A stretch of DNA of 64,000 nt. Source: Brevibacterium limosum. GTDB taxonomy: Bacteria > Actinomycetota > Actinomycetes > Actinomycetales > Brevibacteriaceae. Position numbers and translations under genes: made by a program. Below, one piece after another: positions 53,652 to 62,665 of the stretch (its first letter is position 1; each line of letters opens with the position of its first letter). A model generated the notes under the pieces. That model was not told the DNA's origin. It saw nothing but the letters and a program-made list of their open reading frames with translations, and ran no database searches. The stretch is from the NCBI RefSeq assembly GCF_011617705.1, contig NZ_CP050154.1:2480001-2544000 (forward strand), written 5' to 3'.

Positions 53652-56600
53652 TCAGCTGTTGTGTTCGCTTTCCCAGGTCGAGGAGCGGACCATCGACCGC
53701 AGCGAGCGCAGCAGCACCGACAGCGGCGCCTGGGTGACGGTGTCGAGTCCGAGGATCGTCTCCGTCGTCTCGAGCACCCGGCCCACGACCGTCTCGTTGC
53801 GTTCGAGCCATTCGGCCAGCCGCTGCTTCGCCCGCTCGTCCGGGGTGCCGGAGATCGGCGAATCCGTGGCGGCCAGGACCGTTCCGGTCACCGACAGGAT
53901 CGCCGCGTAGTACTCGTCACGCATGGATCCGCGGGCCAGAGCCGACCACCGGTCGCTGCGGTCGAGTTCGCCGATGAGGGTGAGGATCTGCGAACCGGAG
54001 AAGCGTTCGTTCACCGCGTAGTAGACCTCTGCGACATCCTCGGCGGATTCGTTCGCGCGGGCCGCCAGCTGGGTGATGTCCAGCAGCACGAACTCATCGA
54101 GCAGAGCCGCGGATCGCCATGCGAGTTCGCTCGGGACACCTTCGTCGATGTAGCCCTGAGCCTTCGCCTCCATGGTCTCCGCGTCGTAGCCGTCGACGAG
54201 TTCCGGGACCCTGGAGCGCAGCGCCTCGACGACCTTGCCGTACATCTCGATGCCGGAATCGACGTCGAGCCTGTCCGGCGCCTGTTGCACGAGCCAGCGT
54301 GAGGAACGGTCGAGCACACGCACATAGTCGTGCTGGAGCTTCACCTGCACCTCGGTCGGCACCTGGTTGTCCAGGGCGCACACCGCGGCGAAGAAGTCGT
54401 CGAGACCGAAGATCTCCGAGACCACGACGAATACGCGCGCGATCTGCGGCACCGAGGCCGGGGTCTCCTCCAGCATCCGGTAGATGTAGGTCAGTCCGCC
54501 GCGGTCGACGAGGCGGTTGACGAGCTTCGCCGTCGCGATCTCCCGGTGCAGCGGGTGTTCGGGGATGAGCTCCCCGTATTTCTCCTGCAGTGTCTCCGGG
54601 AAGTAGGACACGAGTTCCCGACGCATCCACGTCTCATCGGGCACGGCGCTGTCGAGGATCTCATCGGCGGCGTGCATCTTCACATAGGCCAGCAGCACGG
54701 CGAGTTCTGGTGACACGTAGTAGCTGAACTCGCGTTTGGCCAGTTCGTCCGCGTTCGGCAGGAACTCGACGGCACGATCGAGGTCGGCGTGCTTCTCCAG
54801 GTAGTTCAGCATCCGACCGTAGGTGCCGGACATCGATTCGGTCTGGGCTCTGGCCTCACCGAGGACGACGTTCTGCGAATAGTTGTTCGCCAGCACTCGA
54901 TCGGCGACCTGATCGGTGAACGAGTGGAGCACCTGTTCGCGCTCCTCGGCGGCGAAGGCACCCTTGTGCAGCAGGGTGCGCAGGAGCAGTTTGATGTTGA
55001 CCTCGTGGTCGGAACTGTCGACGCCGGCCGAGTTGTCGACGGCATCGGTGTTGATCTCGACGCCGCCCAGCGCAGCCTCGACGCGTCCCAGCTGGGTGAC
55101 ACCGAGGTTGCCGCCCTCGCCGACGACCCGTGCCCGGACCTCGGCGCCGTCGATCCGGATGGCGTCGTTGGATTTGTCGCCGACATCGGCGTGGCTCTCA
55201 TTCGAGGACTTGATGTACGTGCCGATGCCGCCGTTGTAGAGGAGGTCGACAGGAGCCCTGAGGATTTCGGACATGAGGTCGGCGGGGCTGCGACGGCCGG
55301 GTTGGACTCCGAGCACCGAGGCGGCCTCAGGGCTGAGGTCGATCGACTTCGCCGAACGGGAGAAGACTCCGCCGCCGGCGGAGATGAGCTCCCGATCGTA
55401 GTCCTGCCAGCTCGAGCGAGGCAGGTCGAAGAGTCTCTGGCGTTCGACGAAGCTGCGTGCGGCATCGGGGTTCGGGTCGATGAAGATGTCCCGATGGTCG
55501 AAGGCCGCGACGAGACGGATGTGCTCGCTGCGCAGCATTCCGTTGCCGAACACGTCGCCGCTCATATCGCCGATGCCCACCACTGTGAAGTCCTCGGCGG
55601 CGGTGTTGAGGCCGAGTTCGCGGAAGTGCCGTTCGACGGATTTCCATGCTCCGCGGGAGGTGATGGCCATCTTCTTGTGGTCGTAGCCGACCGATCCGCC
55701 TGAGGCGAAGGCGTCGCCGAGCCAGAATCCGCGACGTTCGGCGATCGCATTGGCCACATCGGAGAAGCGTGCGGTGCCCTTGTCGGCGGCGACGACGAGG
55801 TAGTAGTCGTCATCGTCGTGGCGGACGACACGGTCGGGGTGGACGACCACGCTGGAGTCGTCGCTGCCGTAGGTGAGGTCGTCCGAGACCTCGAGCATGC
55901 TTTCGATGAACACCTCGTAGGCGGCCTGGCCGGCGGCCATCCAGGCGTCCCGATCGCTCATCGGCGGCAGCTGCTTGGGGAAAAACCCGCCTTTGGCGCC
56001 GGTGGGCACGATGAGGGCGTTCTTGACCATCTGGGCCTTGACGAGGCCGAGGACCTCGGTGCGGAAATCGTCACGACGATCCGACCAGCGCAGTCCGCCG
56101 CGCGCAACGGTGCCGAAGCGCAGATGGACGCCTTCGACCTGCGGGGAGTACACCCACATCTCGAGAGCCGGCTTCGGCTTCGGCACGAAGCTGAGCTCTT
56201 CGGGCCGGATCTTGAGCACCAGCGCCGTCGGCAGGGCACCGGATTCGTCGATGTAGTAGTTCGTGCGCAGGGTCGCTCGCAGCAGCTCGAGAGAGGAGCG
56301 CAGCACACGGTCGGCGTCGAGGCTGGCCACCTCGCTGAGCGAGGATTCGATGGATTCGTCGATCTCGGTCATCGCAGCTTCGCGCTCGACCTCGTCGACG
56401 TCCGGATCGAACTTGGCGACGAAGTAGTCGACGAGCAGCGTCGAGATCTGCGGGTTGTCGCTGTAGACCTCACCGACGTAGGCATCCGAATAGGTGAAGC
56501 CGGCTTGACGCAGATACTTGCCCAATGCGCGGATGATCGTCACATGCTGCCAGGAGAGTCCGGCGACGACGAGGCGGTCGAAGACTCCCGCCTCCTTCTT

Positions 56601-58532
56601 GCCTTCCCAGCCGGCCATGAAGGCTTCGGAGATGCGGTCGTAGTCGTCATCGGCCAATTCTTCGGAGAAGCTGAGCCCGAAGTCGTAGATGAAGCGGTGC
56701 GAACCGTCGGCGAGGTCCAGTTCGTGGGGACGTTCGTCGACGACGTCGGCGCCGAATGCCGTGAGGAAGGGCAGGACTTCGGACAGGCTGACCCGGTCGT
56801 GGCGGTAGAGGACGAGTCGGACGGAAGCGTCCGTGTTCTGCTCGGGACGGTAGAGGCGCACTGCCGGACCGTGGCCGGCATCGAGGGCCTCGAACCGAGC
56901 GACGTCGGCGACCGCCTCGGCGGGGGTGTGGTGTTCGCCGTAGCTGGGAGGGAACGCCTTCGACCACAGGTCGGCCCGGGCGTGCGAGGCTCCGGTGTCG
57001 CCGGTTTCGGCGGGGACGAGGAACGCGTGGACGTCTTCGGACCAGGAGCGAACGGCTCCCACGATGCGGGCCTCGACCTCATCGGCGCCGATCTGCGGCA
57101 GTTCGGAGTCACGGGCGACGCGGGCGACGAAGTGGATGCGGGCCAGCGCCGATTCGCTCAGCAGCACATCGAAGTCGACGCTTTCGGCGTTGTAGAACGT
57201 GCGCAGCACTTCCTGCACGCGCACACGGGCGTCGGTGTTGTAGAGGTCGCGCGGCAGGTAGAGGATGACGGAGACGAAGCGCTGGTAGGGGTCGGTGCGG
57301 ACGAACACGCGGGATTCCCGGCGTTCCTGCATGTCGACGATCTCCATGACGACGTCATAGATCTCCTCGGTGTCCTCGTGCAGGAGGTCTTCGCGCGGGT
57401 AGTTCTCCAGGACTCCGAGGAGTTCGTTGGCCGAATGGGATCCGGTGGGGAAGCCGCTGGCGGAGAGGATCTTCGCGACCTTCCGGTCGATCACCGGGAT
57501 ATTGAGGACGCTGTCGTTGTAGAACTCGGGTTTGAACACGCCGACGAAACGGCGTTCGCCGACGATCTCACCGGCTGCGTCGAAGGTCTTCACGCCGATG
57601 TAGTCCATGAAGGAGGACCGGATGACGCGGGAGCGGGAGTTCGCCTTCGTCAGCACCAGCACATGCGGTTCCAACGCCTTGTCGGCGACGGCCCGGCTGA
57701 GCGGGGACTTCACGAGGGGGCGCAGGGAGGAGATGCCCATCGAGGTGTTCTCGATGGGTTCGAGGCTGCTGTGTTCGGCATCGTGGGTGTAGTCGTACTC
57801 GCGGTAGCCGAGGAAGGTGAAGTGACCGTCGAGCCAGGTGAGCAGGGCGGCGGCGGATTCGGCTTCCGAAGTCAGCTCCGGGCGCGGAGCGTGTGCGCTC
57901 AGCTCGGCGGCGATGTCTTTGGCCTTCGCCGCCATCGCCTGGGCGTCGCGGGCTGCCGCTGCCACATAGTCGAGGACTCCGCGCAGGCGCTCTTCGAGTG
58001 CGGCGAAGTCGCTTTCGGAGATGCGGTCGATCTCGAGGCGGATCCATGACTGCTGCTGTGGGGTCCCGTCCGCTCCACCGGCAGGGGCTTCGGAGACGGT
58101 CGGGATGCTCGCCGTCTCCGCACTGAGCGCGGGAGCCTCGGCTGGGGAGAGGATCTTCTCTCCTGGGCCGGTTCCGGTGACGGTGATGATCGGGTGATGG
58201 ACGCGACGGATCGCTCTGCCGTTCGCGGCGAGGTCGCTGACGATCGACGACACGAGGTGCGGCATATCGGCCAGGACGATGGCGATGACCGTGTGGTTGT
58301 CGCGGAACTCCGGGGAGTCGACACTCGGGTTGTAGATCGTGATCGCCGGTGTCTGACCGTCGTATTCGGTTCCGAGGGCGAAGTGACGGGCCGCCGCTGC
58401 TGCGTGGGCCTCAGGGTCGCTGGCCCCTGTTTCGAACCGCGGATAGTACGCGTCGAGGAAGTTCTCGGGGGCCGATTGTCCCCTCTGCTTCCTCCACTCT
58501 TCTGCAACGTTCGAAATTGAGACCTGAGTCAC
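53652..58532 (-). CDS. gdh: Large NAD-specific glutamate dehydrogenase
   Basis: The enzyme oxidatively deaminates glutamate, and is about 180 kDa as in Streptomyces and mycobacteria. The protein has 1,626 residues: an N-terminal regulatory part (to ~720) with ACT-like segments, then the catalytic region with RWSDRRDDFRTEVLGL and PTGAKGGFFPKQLP (near 847) carrying the catalytic lysine, the NAD-binding domain with GIGDMSGDVFGNGML near 1000, and a helical C-terminal domain. The GTG at 58532 has AGAGGTG upstream. The frame extends to 58787 but without a ribosome site. It is a single transcription unit divergent from the DUF2505 gene. Confidence 0.95.
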   Translation of the reverse strand: MTQVSISNVAEEWRKQRGQSAPENFLDAYYPRFETGASDPEAHAAAAARHFALGTEYDGQTPAITIYNPSVDSPEFRDNHTVIAIVLADMPHLVSSIVSDLAANGRAIRRVHHPIITVTGTGPGEKILSPAEAPALSAETASIPTVSEAPAGGADGTPQQQSWIRLEIDRISESDFAALEERLRGVLDYVAAAARDAQAMAAKAKDIAAELSAHAPRPELTSEAESAAALLTWLDGHFTFLGYREYDYTHDAEHSSLEPIENTSMGISSLRPLVKSPLSRAVADKALEPHVLVLTKANSRSRVIRSSFMDYIGVKTFDAAGEIVGERRFVGVFKPEFYNDSVLNIPVIDRKVAKILSASGFPTGSHSANELLGVLENYPREDLLHEDTEEIYDVVMEIVDMQERRESRVFVRTDPYQRFVSVILYLPRDLYNTDARVRVQEVLRTFYNAESVDFDVLLSESALARIHFVARVARDSELPQIGADEVEARIVGAVRSWSEDVHAFLVPAETGDTGASHARADLWSKAFPPSYGEHHTPAEAVADVARFEALDAGHGPAVRLYRPEQNTDASVRLVLYRHDRVSLSEVLPFLTAFGADVVDERPHELDLADGSHRFIYDFGLSFSEELADDDYDRISEAFMAGWEGKKEAGVFDRLVVAGLSWQHVTIIRALGKYLRQAGFTYSDAYVGEVYSDNPQISTLLVDYFVAKFDPDVDEVEREAAMTEIDESIESSLSEVASLDADRVLRSSLELLRATLRTNYYIDESGALPTALVLKIRPEELSFVPKPKPALEMWVYSPQVEGVHLRFGTVARGGLRWSDRRDDFRTEVLGLVKAQMVKNALIVPTGAKGGFFPKQLPPMSDRDAWMAAGQAAYEVFIESMLEVSDDLTYGSDDSSVVVHPDRVVRHDDDDYYLVVAADKGTARFSDVANAIAERRGFWLGDAFASGGSVGYDHKKMAITSRGAWKSVERHFRELGLNTAAEDFTVVGIGDMSGDVFGNGMLRSEHIRLVAAFDHRDIFIDPNPDAARSFVERQRLFDLPRSSWQDYDRELISAGGGVFSRSAKSIDLSPEAASVLGVQPGRRSPADLMSEILRAPVDLLYNGGIGTYIKSSNESHADVGDKSNDAIRIDGAEVRARVVGEGGNLGVTQLGRVEAALGGVEINTDAVDNSAGVDSSDHEVNIKLLLRTLLHKGAFAAEEREQVLHSFTDQVADRVLANNYSQNVVLGEARAQTESMSGTYGRMLNYLEKHADLDRAVEFLPNADELAKREFSYYVSPELAVLLAYVKMHAADEILDSAVPDETWMRRELVSYFPETLQEKYGELIPEHPLHREIATAKLVNRLVDRGGLTYIYRMLEETPASVPQIARVFVVVSEIFGLDDFFAAVCALDNQVPTEVQVKLQHDYVRVLDRSSRWLVQQAPDRLDVDSGIEMYGKVVEALRSRVPELVDGYDAETMEAKAQGYIDEGVPSELAWRSAALLDEFVLLDITQLAARANESAEDVAEVYYAVNERFSGSQILTLIGELDRSDRWSALARGSMRDEYYAAILSVTGTVLAATDSPISGTPDERAKQRLAEWLERNETVVGRVLETTETILGLDTVTQAPLSVLLRSLRSMVRSSTWESEHNS

Positions 58533-58673
58533 TGTGTCACCTCTATGATCAACGAGCATTCGTCCGGCGATTCGGCATCGAATCGTCACTGCCCACACTA
58601 TGCCCAAATATCGAGAAAGGCACGCCGAGCGGCATACGGTGGTGTACCGTTCATTCGCTGGCAGACTGGAGCT

Positions 58674-59138
58674 ATGCGAACTCTGACCCTCAATCATGAA
58701 TATGCGGTTGATCTGTCGACATTCCTGGCCAAACTCGCCGATCCCGGTATCTGGGAGAAGCTCGGCTCCGAGGCCAGTGCCGATCATCTGGACCCCGACA
58801 CCGAGATGACCGTGCGGACCCCGATGCCCAAGTCCGAACTTCCTGCGGCTCTGGCCTCCAGGCTTCCGAAGAACACCGTGCTGGTCGAGGTGTACATGAT
58901 TCCCGGGGATGTCCTCGCCGATGAGGCCGAGATCCGCATGACCGCGCGCGCCGCAGGCGTCCCCGTCGAGATCGATGCGGTCCTCGAGCTGCGCGAATCA
59001 GGCTCGGAGACGAAGCTCGCCGCTCACGCCGAGATCAGCTCATCGATTCCGATGTTCGGCGCGATGATCGAACAGGCCGTCGTTCCGATCCTCGAGAAGC
59101 GACTGCGCGACCGGCTGCGCCGCTTCGAATCCGCCTGA
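58674..59138 (+). CDS. DUF2505 protein
   Basis: The 154-residue protein is an actinobacterial DUF2505 member: an opening MRTLTLNHEYAVDLSTFLAKLADPGIWEKLG, followed by strands, and a C-terminal helix IPMFGAMIEQAVVPILEKRL that resembles the lipid-binding SRPBCC fold. The function is unknown. The ATG at 58674 has GGAGC upstream. It is divergent from gdh. Confidence 0.82.
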   Translation: MRTLTLNHEYAVDLSTFLAKLADPGIWEKLGSEASADHLDPDTEMTVRTPMPKSELPAALASRLPKNTVLVEVYMIPGDVLADEAEIRMTARAAGVPVEIDAVLELRESGSETKLAAHAEISSSIPMFGAMIEQAVVPILEKRLRDRLRRFESA

Positions 59139-59176
59139 GCCCGACGGTCGGCGAAGCCGATCGAACCGTTGTCGAG

Positions 59177-59653
59177 TCAGCCCTCGTCGCCGAGCAGCTG
59201 CGAAAGCTCCGAGGAGTCATACCACAGCAGATCGGAAGCGCCGAGGCGGTCCTCGGCTGCGCTCGCGCCCGTCTCCTCAGCCAGTCGCACCGCGTCGTCC
59301 CAGACGACGTCTTCGTCGAGGTGGAAGCTTGCGACCCGGGTCATATCGACATCGACGACGGTGATGAGTTCGAAGCCTGCGGTCAGCGGTTCTGCCGGGC
59401 TGGACTCGGGGGCGTCATAGGCCACGATGACGCGGCGTTCGGGGACCGCCTCGGTGCCGGCATCGGTCTCAGCGGGAGCGAAGACCGCATTCGCGGCCAG
59501 CGCGGCGGCGATGCACATGGCATCGAATTCAGCGGTTTCGAACTCCTCGCCCCGCAGGCTGCGCCCCTGCGCATCGGGGGCGACGGCGCGGACGTCGGTG
59601 AGTGCCGAACGCAGCGCGGTCAGAGTGGTGGGAATGTAGCAGCGAATGGCCAT
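59177..59653 (-). CDS. DUF6912-family protein
   Basis: The 158-residue protein begins MAIRCYIPTTLTALRSAL and matches a family conserved in actinobacteria near ParA-like and whiB1 genes. It has an acidic, serine-rich middle and a C-terminal tryptophan-containing helix WYDSSELSQLL. No catalytic motif or membrane helix is visible. It starts 10 bases after the CpaE-like gene ends and overlaps nothing; the two are probably co-transcribed. Confidence 0.6.
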   Translation of the reverse strand: MAIRCYIPTTLTALRSALTDVRAVAPDAQGRSLRGEEFETAEFDAMCIAAALAANAVFAPAETDAGTEAVPERRVIVAYDAPESSPAEPLTAGFELITVVDVDMTRVASFHLDEDVVWDDAVRLAEETGASAAEDRLGASDLLWYDSSELSQLLGDEG

Positions 59654-59663
59654 GCCCCTCATC

Positions 59664-60935
59664 CTAGTCCCGCGGTCCGCTCCCCTGGCTCACCCGCACC
59701 TTCCGTCCGCGACGACCGGCGCCGAGACGCTCGCGTCCCCCGCTGGATCTGCGGGAGCGGCGGCGGCCCGGCAGGAGCTCGTCGACCATTCCGGCGAGGT
59801 CGGCGACGAGGACGGACCGGGGATTCTGTTCGTGCAGGGTGTGGCCGGCGAGCATCGCGGCATCTGCGGTGGAGCGGTCGTCGCTGAGCATGAAGTCCGG
59901 GGTGATGCGGACGAATCGGTCGAGGACTTCTCTGATCCGCGTCTCGGCGGGGTGACCGACCGCGTTCGACCGCACCTTCGTGATCACCAGCCGCAGCTTC
60001 TCACGCACCGCCTCCGCCCGCGGTGTGCCGAGGAGTTTGACCAGCCGCTGCAGTCCGATCGGCTCCCCCGCTGCGAGGACGAGGACGATATCGGCCGCTT
60101 CAAGGGCGGCACGGGTGGCGCAGTGCCGGTCATAGAAGGGGTCGGCGAGGTCATCATCGGGATCGATGCGGTCGCTGACGTCGACGATGACGACGTCGTA
60201 GACCTTCGCCAGGCGCTGCAGCACCGTTTCGAGCACGGAGGCGCGGATCTCCGGCCACCGCTCCGGCCGCGTCAGCCCGGTGACTACGTGGAAGTTCTCA
60301 CGGATCGTCGCATGCGGCACCGCATACGGGTCGAGGTTCCCCGCCGGGTCCGTCTGCGACCGGCACAGGCTGGCCAGGTGTGAGGATTCCTCTGTCAGTC
60401 CGAGAGTGGATGCGACCATCCCGGAGACGGTGTCGGCGTCGACGACGACGCTGCGCCGGCCCTGGCGGGAGGCCTGATCGGCGAGGTTGACGGCAGTGAG
60501 GGTGCGTCCCGGCGACGAGCCGGTCCCCCAGACCGTGATGACCACCCCCGCTCCGCCGACCGCACCCGGAGGCGTCGTCGGGCGCGGCGGGACCACGGTG
60601 GCGGCGCGGATGTCCTCGATGGCGGCGGCCATCGTCGTCGCATCCGCAACCGTCGAGACGACGGAGGTGACACCGACGGCCTCGAGGACGTGCGCATCAT
60701 CGCCGAAACCGAGCACCTTCGCTCCGGACGCCGTGATCGCGGTGACCACCTCGGCGTCGAGGCCGGGAAAGTACCGTCCGATGATGACCACGTCGGCGCC
60801 GCCTGTGCGGCAGTGGGCCAGCAGCTCCACCTCGTCGGCAGGGCGGGCGACGATCGTGACATCGTCGATCTCGCTGAGCAGCTCGAAGAGGATGAGGTCG
60901 TATTCGAAGTCGACGGCGAGCAGGACCTGTGTCAT
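59664..60935 (-). CDS. CpaE-like MinD/ParA ATPase with altered Walker A
   Basis: This 423-residue protein has an N-terminal receiver-like region (about 1-115) and a ParA/MinD-type ATPase domain. The deviant Walker A is WGTGSSPGRT (136-145): the usual KGGVGKT is changed so that both lysines are missing, with Arg144 at the P-loop position. The VVVDADT of the A' motif (164-170) and VIVDVSD of Walker B remain. In CpaE/TadZ the protein recruits secretion or pilus machinery. The C-terminus is basic. It overlaps the cpaB-like gene by TGATG. Confidence 0.82.
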   Translation of the reverse strand: MTQVLLAVDFEYDLILFELLSEIDDVTIVARPADEVELLAHCRTGGADVVIIGRYFPGLDAEVVTAITASGAKVLGFGDDAHVLEAVGVTSVVSTVADATTMAAAIEDIRAATVVPPRPTTPPGAVGGAGVVITVWGTGSSPGRTLTAVNLADQASRQGRRSVVVDADTVSGMVASTLGLTEESSHLASLCRSQTDPAGNLDPYAVPHATIRENFHVVTGLTRPERWPEIRASVLETVLQRLAKVYDVVIVDVSDRIDPDDDLADPFYDRHCATRAALEAADIVLVLAAGEPIGLQRLVKLLGTPRAEAVREKLRLVITKVRSNAVGHPAETRIREVLDRFVRITPDFMLSDDRSTADAAMLAGHTLHEQNPRSVLVADLAGMVDELLPGRRRSRRSSGGRERLGAGRRGRKVRVSQGSGPRD

Positions 60936-61582
60936 CACTGCCCGCTGTCGTCGGCAGGAACGGACGGGGCGCCGACGACGGAGAGCACGCTGCGTCCGTC
61001 GAGGGCGGCGAGCACCCCGGGCAGGTCGCCGGAGCCGACGAACACTTCGATGCGGGCGCCGTCGCCTGCCCCGAAGCTGCCGACGTCTCGGCTGATGTGG
61101 GCGACCGGAGCGGAATCGACGATCTGCTCGGGCGGTGTCCCGTCGTCGTCGAGACCGTTCTGCTCCGGTTGGGCCCAGACGTCGACGAGGCTGCCCGAGT
61201 CGACGACGCTCGGGACGGAACCGGCGATGTCGATGGCCACGACCCGCCCCTGAAGTTCGGACAGGGGCGCCACCGCCGAGGCGGCCAGCAGCTCCCCCGC
61301 CGCGACGACGCTGCGCACGCTCGTGTTCGTCGGCAGCTCGGCATCGGCCGAGAGGTACTTCTTGCCGAGATCGGCGAGGTTGACCTCGGCGACGGTGAGG
61401 TCGGCCGGGTTGAGGACCTCACCGGGGACGAGGGCGCGTGCACTCGCCCAGACCCGGGTGGTCGAGTTCGCCGAGGTGACGAGCAGATAGGTTCCGACGA
61501 CCGCGAGGACGACGAGCATCGCTCCGACCAGGAGCCGTGCATCGGTCCAGCGGGGGCGTCGGATTCGTTTCGAGAGCTCCAT
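60935..61582 (-). CDS. SAF-domain, CpaB/FlgA-like protein
   Basis: The 215-residue protein has one membrane helix (about 16-36: LLVGAMLVVLAVVGTYLLV), then an SAF domain with RALVPGEVLNPADLTVAEVNL and VAAGELLAASAV. It resembles CpaB, a pilus-assembly or peptidoglycan-associated protein, though no tad genes lie here. It overlaps the CpaE-like gene downstream, and they probably act together. It is divergent from the BldC-like gene. Confidence 0.8.
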   Translation of the reverse strand: MELSKRIRRPRWTDARLLVGAMLVVLAVVGTYLLVTSANSTTRVWASARALVPGEVLNPADLTVAEVNLADLGKKYLSADAELPTNTSVRSVVAAGELLAASAVAPLSELQGRVVAIDIAGSVPSVVDSGSLVDVWAQPEQNGLDDDGTPPEQIVDSAPVAHISRDVGSFGAGDGARIEVFVGSGDLPGVLAALDGRSVLSVVGAPSVPADDSGQ

Positions 61583-61609
61583 TGCATCTCCAGATTCGCA
61601 GAAGTTTCA

Positions 61610-61637
61610 CTGACAGAGACCGTTCCTCAGTGATAAT
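61610..61637 (+). promoter_or_regulatory. Probable promoter of the BldC-like gene
   Basis: CTGACA (61610-61615) and GATAAT (61632-61637) are separated by 16 bases; TAATAT two bases further gives 18. This is a good sigma-A-type match in a high-GC genome. The expected start is close to the first GGACATC repeat. Confidence 0.5.
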
Positions 61638-61690
61638 ATTGGACATCAAATGATGCCAAAGCAATGTTTTTGGCAAAACGCACCAACAAG

Positions 61691-61726
61691 CAGATGGACA
61701 TCTGGAGGCAGATGGACATTTGGAAT
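61691..61726 (+). repeat. Head-to-tail 18-bp direct repeat upstream of the HTH gene
   Basis: The copies 61691-61708 and 61709-61726 share CAGATGGACATNTGGA and follow directly on each other. A further GGACAT occurs at 61641. They lie 16-51 bases before the ATG of a BldC-like gene. Such direct repeats are the binding pattern known for BldC. Confidence 0.6.
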
Positions 61727-61741
61727 GGGAGAAGTCACCTC

Positions 61742-61963
61742 ATGGCCGTCGAAAGTCGCTTCCTGCCGCTGACCGATGTGGCCGAGCTGCTCAATGTCTC
61801 TATCGCTCAGGCTCGGGCACTGGTCCGCTCGGGCGATCTCCGAGCCATCAAGGTCGGCGGGCGCGGCCAGTGGCGAGTCGAGAAGTCCGAGATCGAAGCC
61901 TATATCCAGCGCATGTACGAGCGCACCGAGTACCAGATCAAGACCGGGTCCATCGAGGACTGA
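61742..61963 (+). CDS. BldC/excisionase-like helix-turn-helix protein
   Basis: The 73-residue protein has a MerR/excisionase-like winged helix: LPLTDVAELLNVSIAQARALVRSGDLRAIKVGGRGQWRVEKSEIEAYIQRMY. It resembles BldC, a single-domain regulator that binds DNA cooperatively. The C-terminal tail after YIQRMY is polar. The ATG at 61742 has GGGAGAAG upstream; frames from 61664 add an unlikely prefix containing the direct repeats. It may regulate itself and the divergent cpaB-cpaE pair. Confidence 0.8.
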   Translation: MAVESRFLPLTDVAELLNVSIAQARALVRSGDLRAIKVGGRGQWRVEKSEIEAYIQRMYERTEYQIKTGSIED

Positions 61964-62000
61964 CCCTCTCGCTTCGACTCTGATCTCCATCACTCCCAGC

Positions 62001-62516
62001 TCACTCGAAGGGATCCGTGCGGGCGTGGATGGCGCTGATCACCGCGAAGGGGATGATCCGGCCGGCGATCTCGACATAGTCCGCACCGACGAGATCGCAT
62101 CGTCCTCGGATCCCGCCGAATCGGTCGGCCACATCGATCGTCACCTCTTCATGAGCGGCTGACCAGCGGCGCAGCGCGGACCCCATCCCCAAACGTTCGA
62201 GTCCACCGGCTTCGAATCGGTGCACTCTCGAGGGCAGTCTGAGCCCGCGAACGGCCCTGATCGCAATGGCGGAGACCTCAGCCCCGGCGACGACGACGAT
62301 GTCGCGACCGAGGAAGCGCACCATTCCGGTCACGTCACGGTCGGGAATAGTGACCTGCACCGTCGACCCCACTGCTCCGCGCAGTCGTTCGAGCAGAGTC
62401 CTTTCGGCGGCTTGGCCGGCGACCTCATCACCGAACTCACCTCTCCTGGCGTGCGCCTGTGCCGCTGAGTCGGCGGCTTCGATATCCGCCAGAAGTGCGT
62501 CGATGCGATCGTCCAT
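62001..62516 (-). CDS. Conserved hypothetical actinobacterial protein
   Basis: I do not recognise a named domain. The 171-residue protein begins with an acidic helix MDDRIDALLADIEAADSAAQAHARRGEFGDEV and continues as mostly beta with VTGMVRFLGRDIVVVAGAEVSAIAIRAVRGLRLP, reminiscent of a small barrel. No membrane helix or catalytic motif is visible. It lies between the HTH gene (convergent) and the LysM gene (divergent), a neighbourhood conserved near secA in related genomes. Likely real, given codon bias and length. Confidence 0.6.
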   Translation of the reverse strand: MDDRIDALLADIEAADSAAQAHARRGEFGDEVAGQAAERTLLERLRGAVGSTVQVTIPDRDVTGMVRFLGRDIVVVAGAEVSAIAIRAVRGLRLPSRVHRFEAGGLERLGMGSALRRWSAAHEEVTIDVADRFGGIRGRCDLVGADYVEIAGRIIPFAVISAIHARTDPFE

Positions 62517-62575
62517 AATCGCTAAGCCTGCCCCAGCTGTAGTCCACTTTCAAGACTTAGAACGACGGGGCTTCG

Positions 62576-62593
62576 AACTACAGTCATGTAGTT
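62576..62593. promoter_or_regulatory. Inverted repeat AACTAC-N6-GTAGTT in a divergent intergenic region
   Basis: AACTAC (62576-62581) and GTAGTT (62588-62593) are perfect arms around six bases between the conserved hypothetical gene and the LysM gene. TTGACA at 62606-62611 may be the -35 of the LysM gene. It could be an operator for either gene. Confidence 0.4.
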
Positions 62594-62665
62594 AGAGTTG
62601 ATCCATTGACAGCAAATTACATCTAACGGCATCATTATGTTCAATATCCAATGGAGGATGTCTAG

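Noticed and set aside
55818..58049. Plus-strand 743-residue open frame antisense to gdh
   Set aside because: It is a shadow of the GC-rich third-codon bias of gdh; the composition is Asp/Gly/Arg-rich without any family pattern.
58533..58787. Upstream extension of gdh to 58787
   Set aside because: No ribosome site, and the region is needed for divergent promoters; the GTG at 58532 has AGAGGTG upstream.
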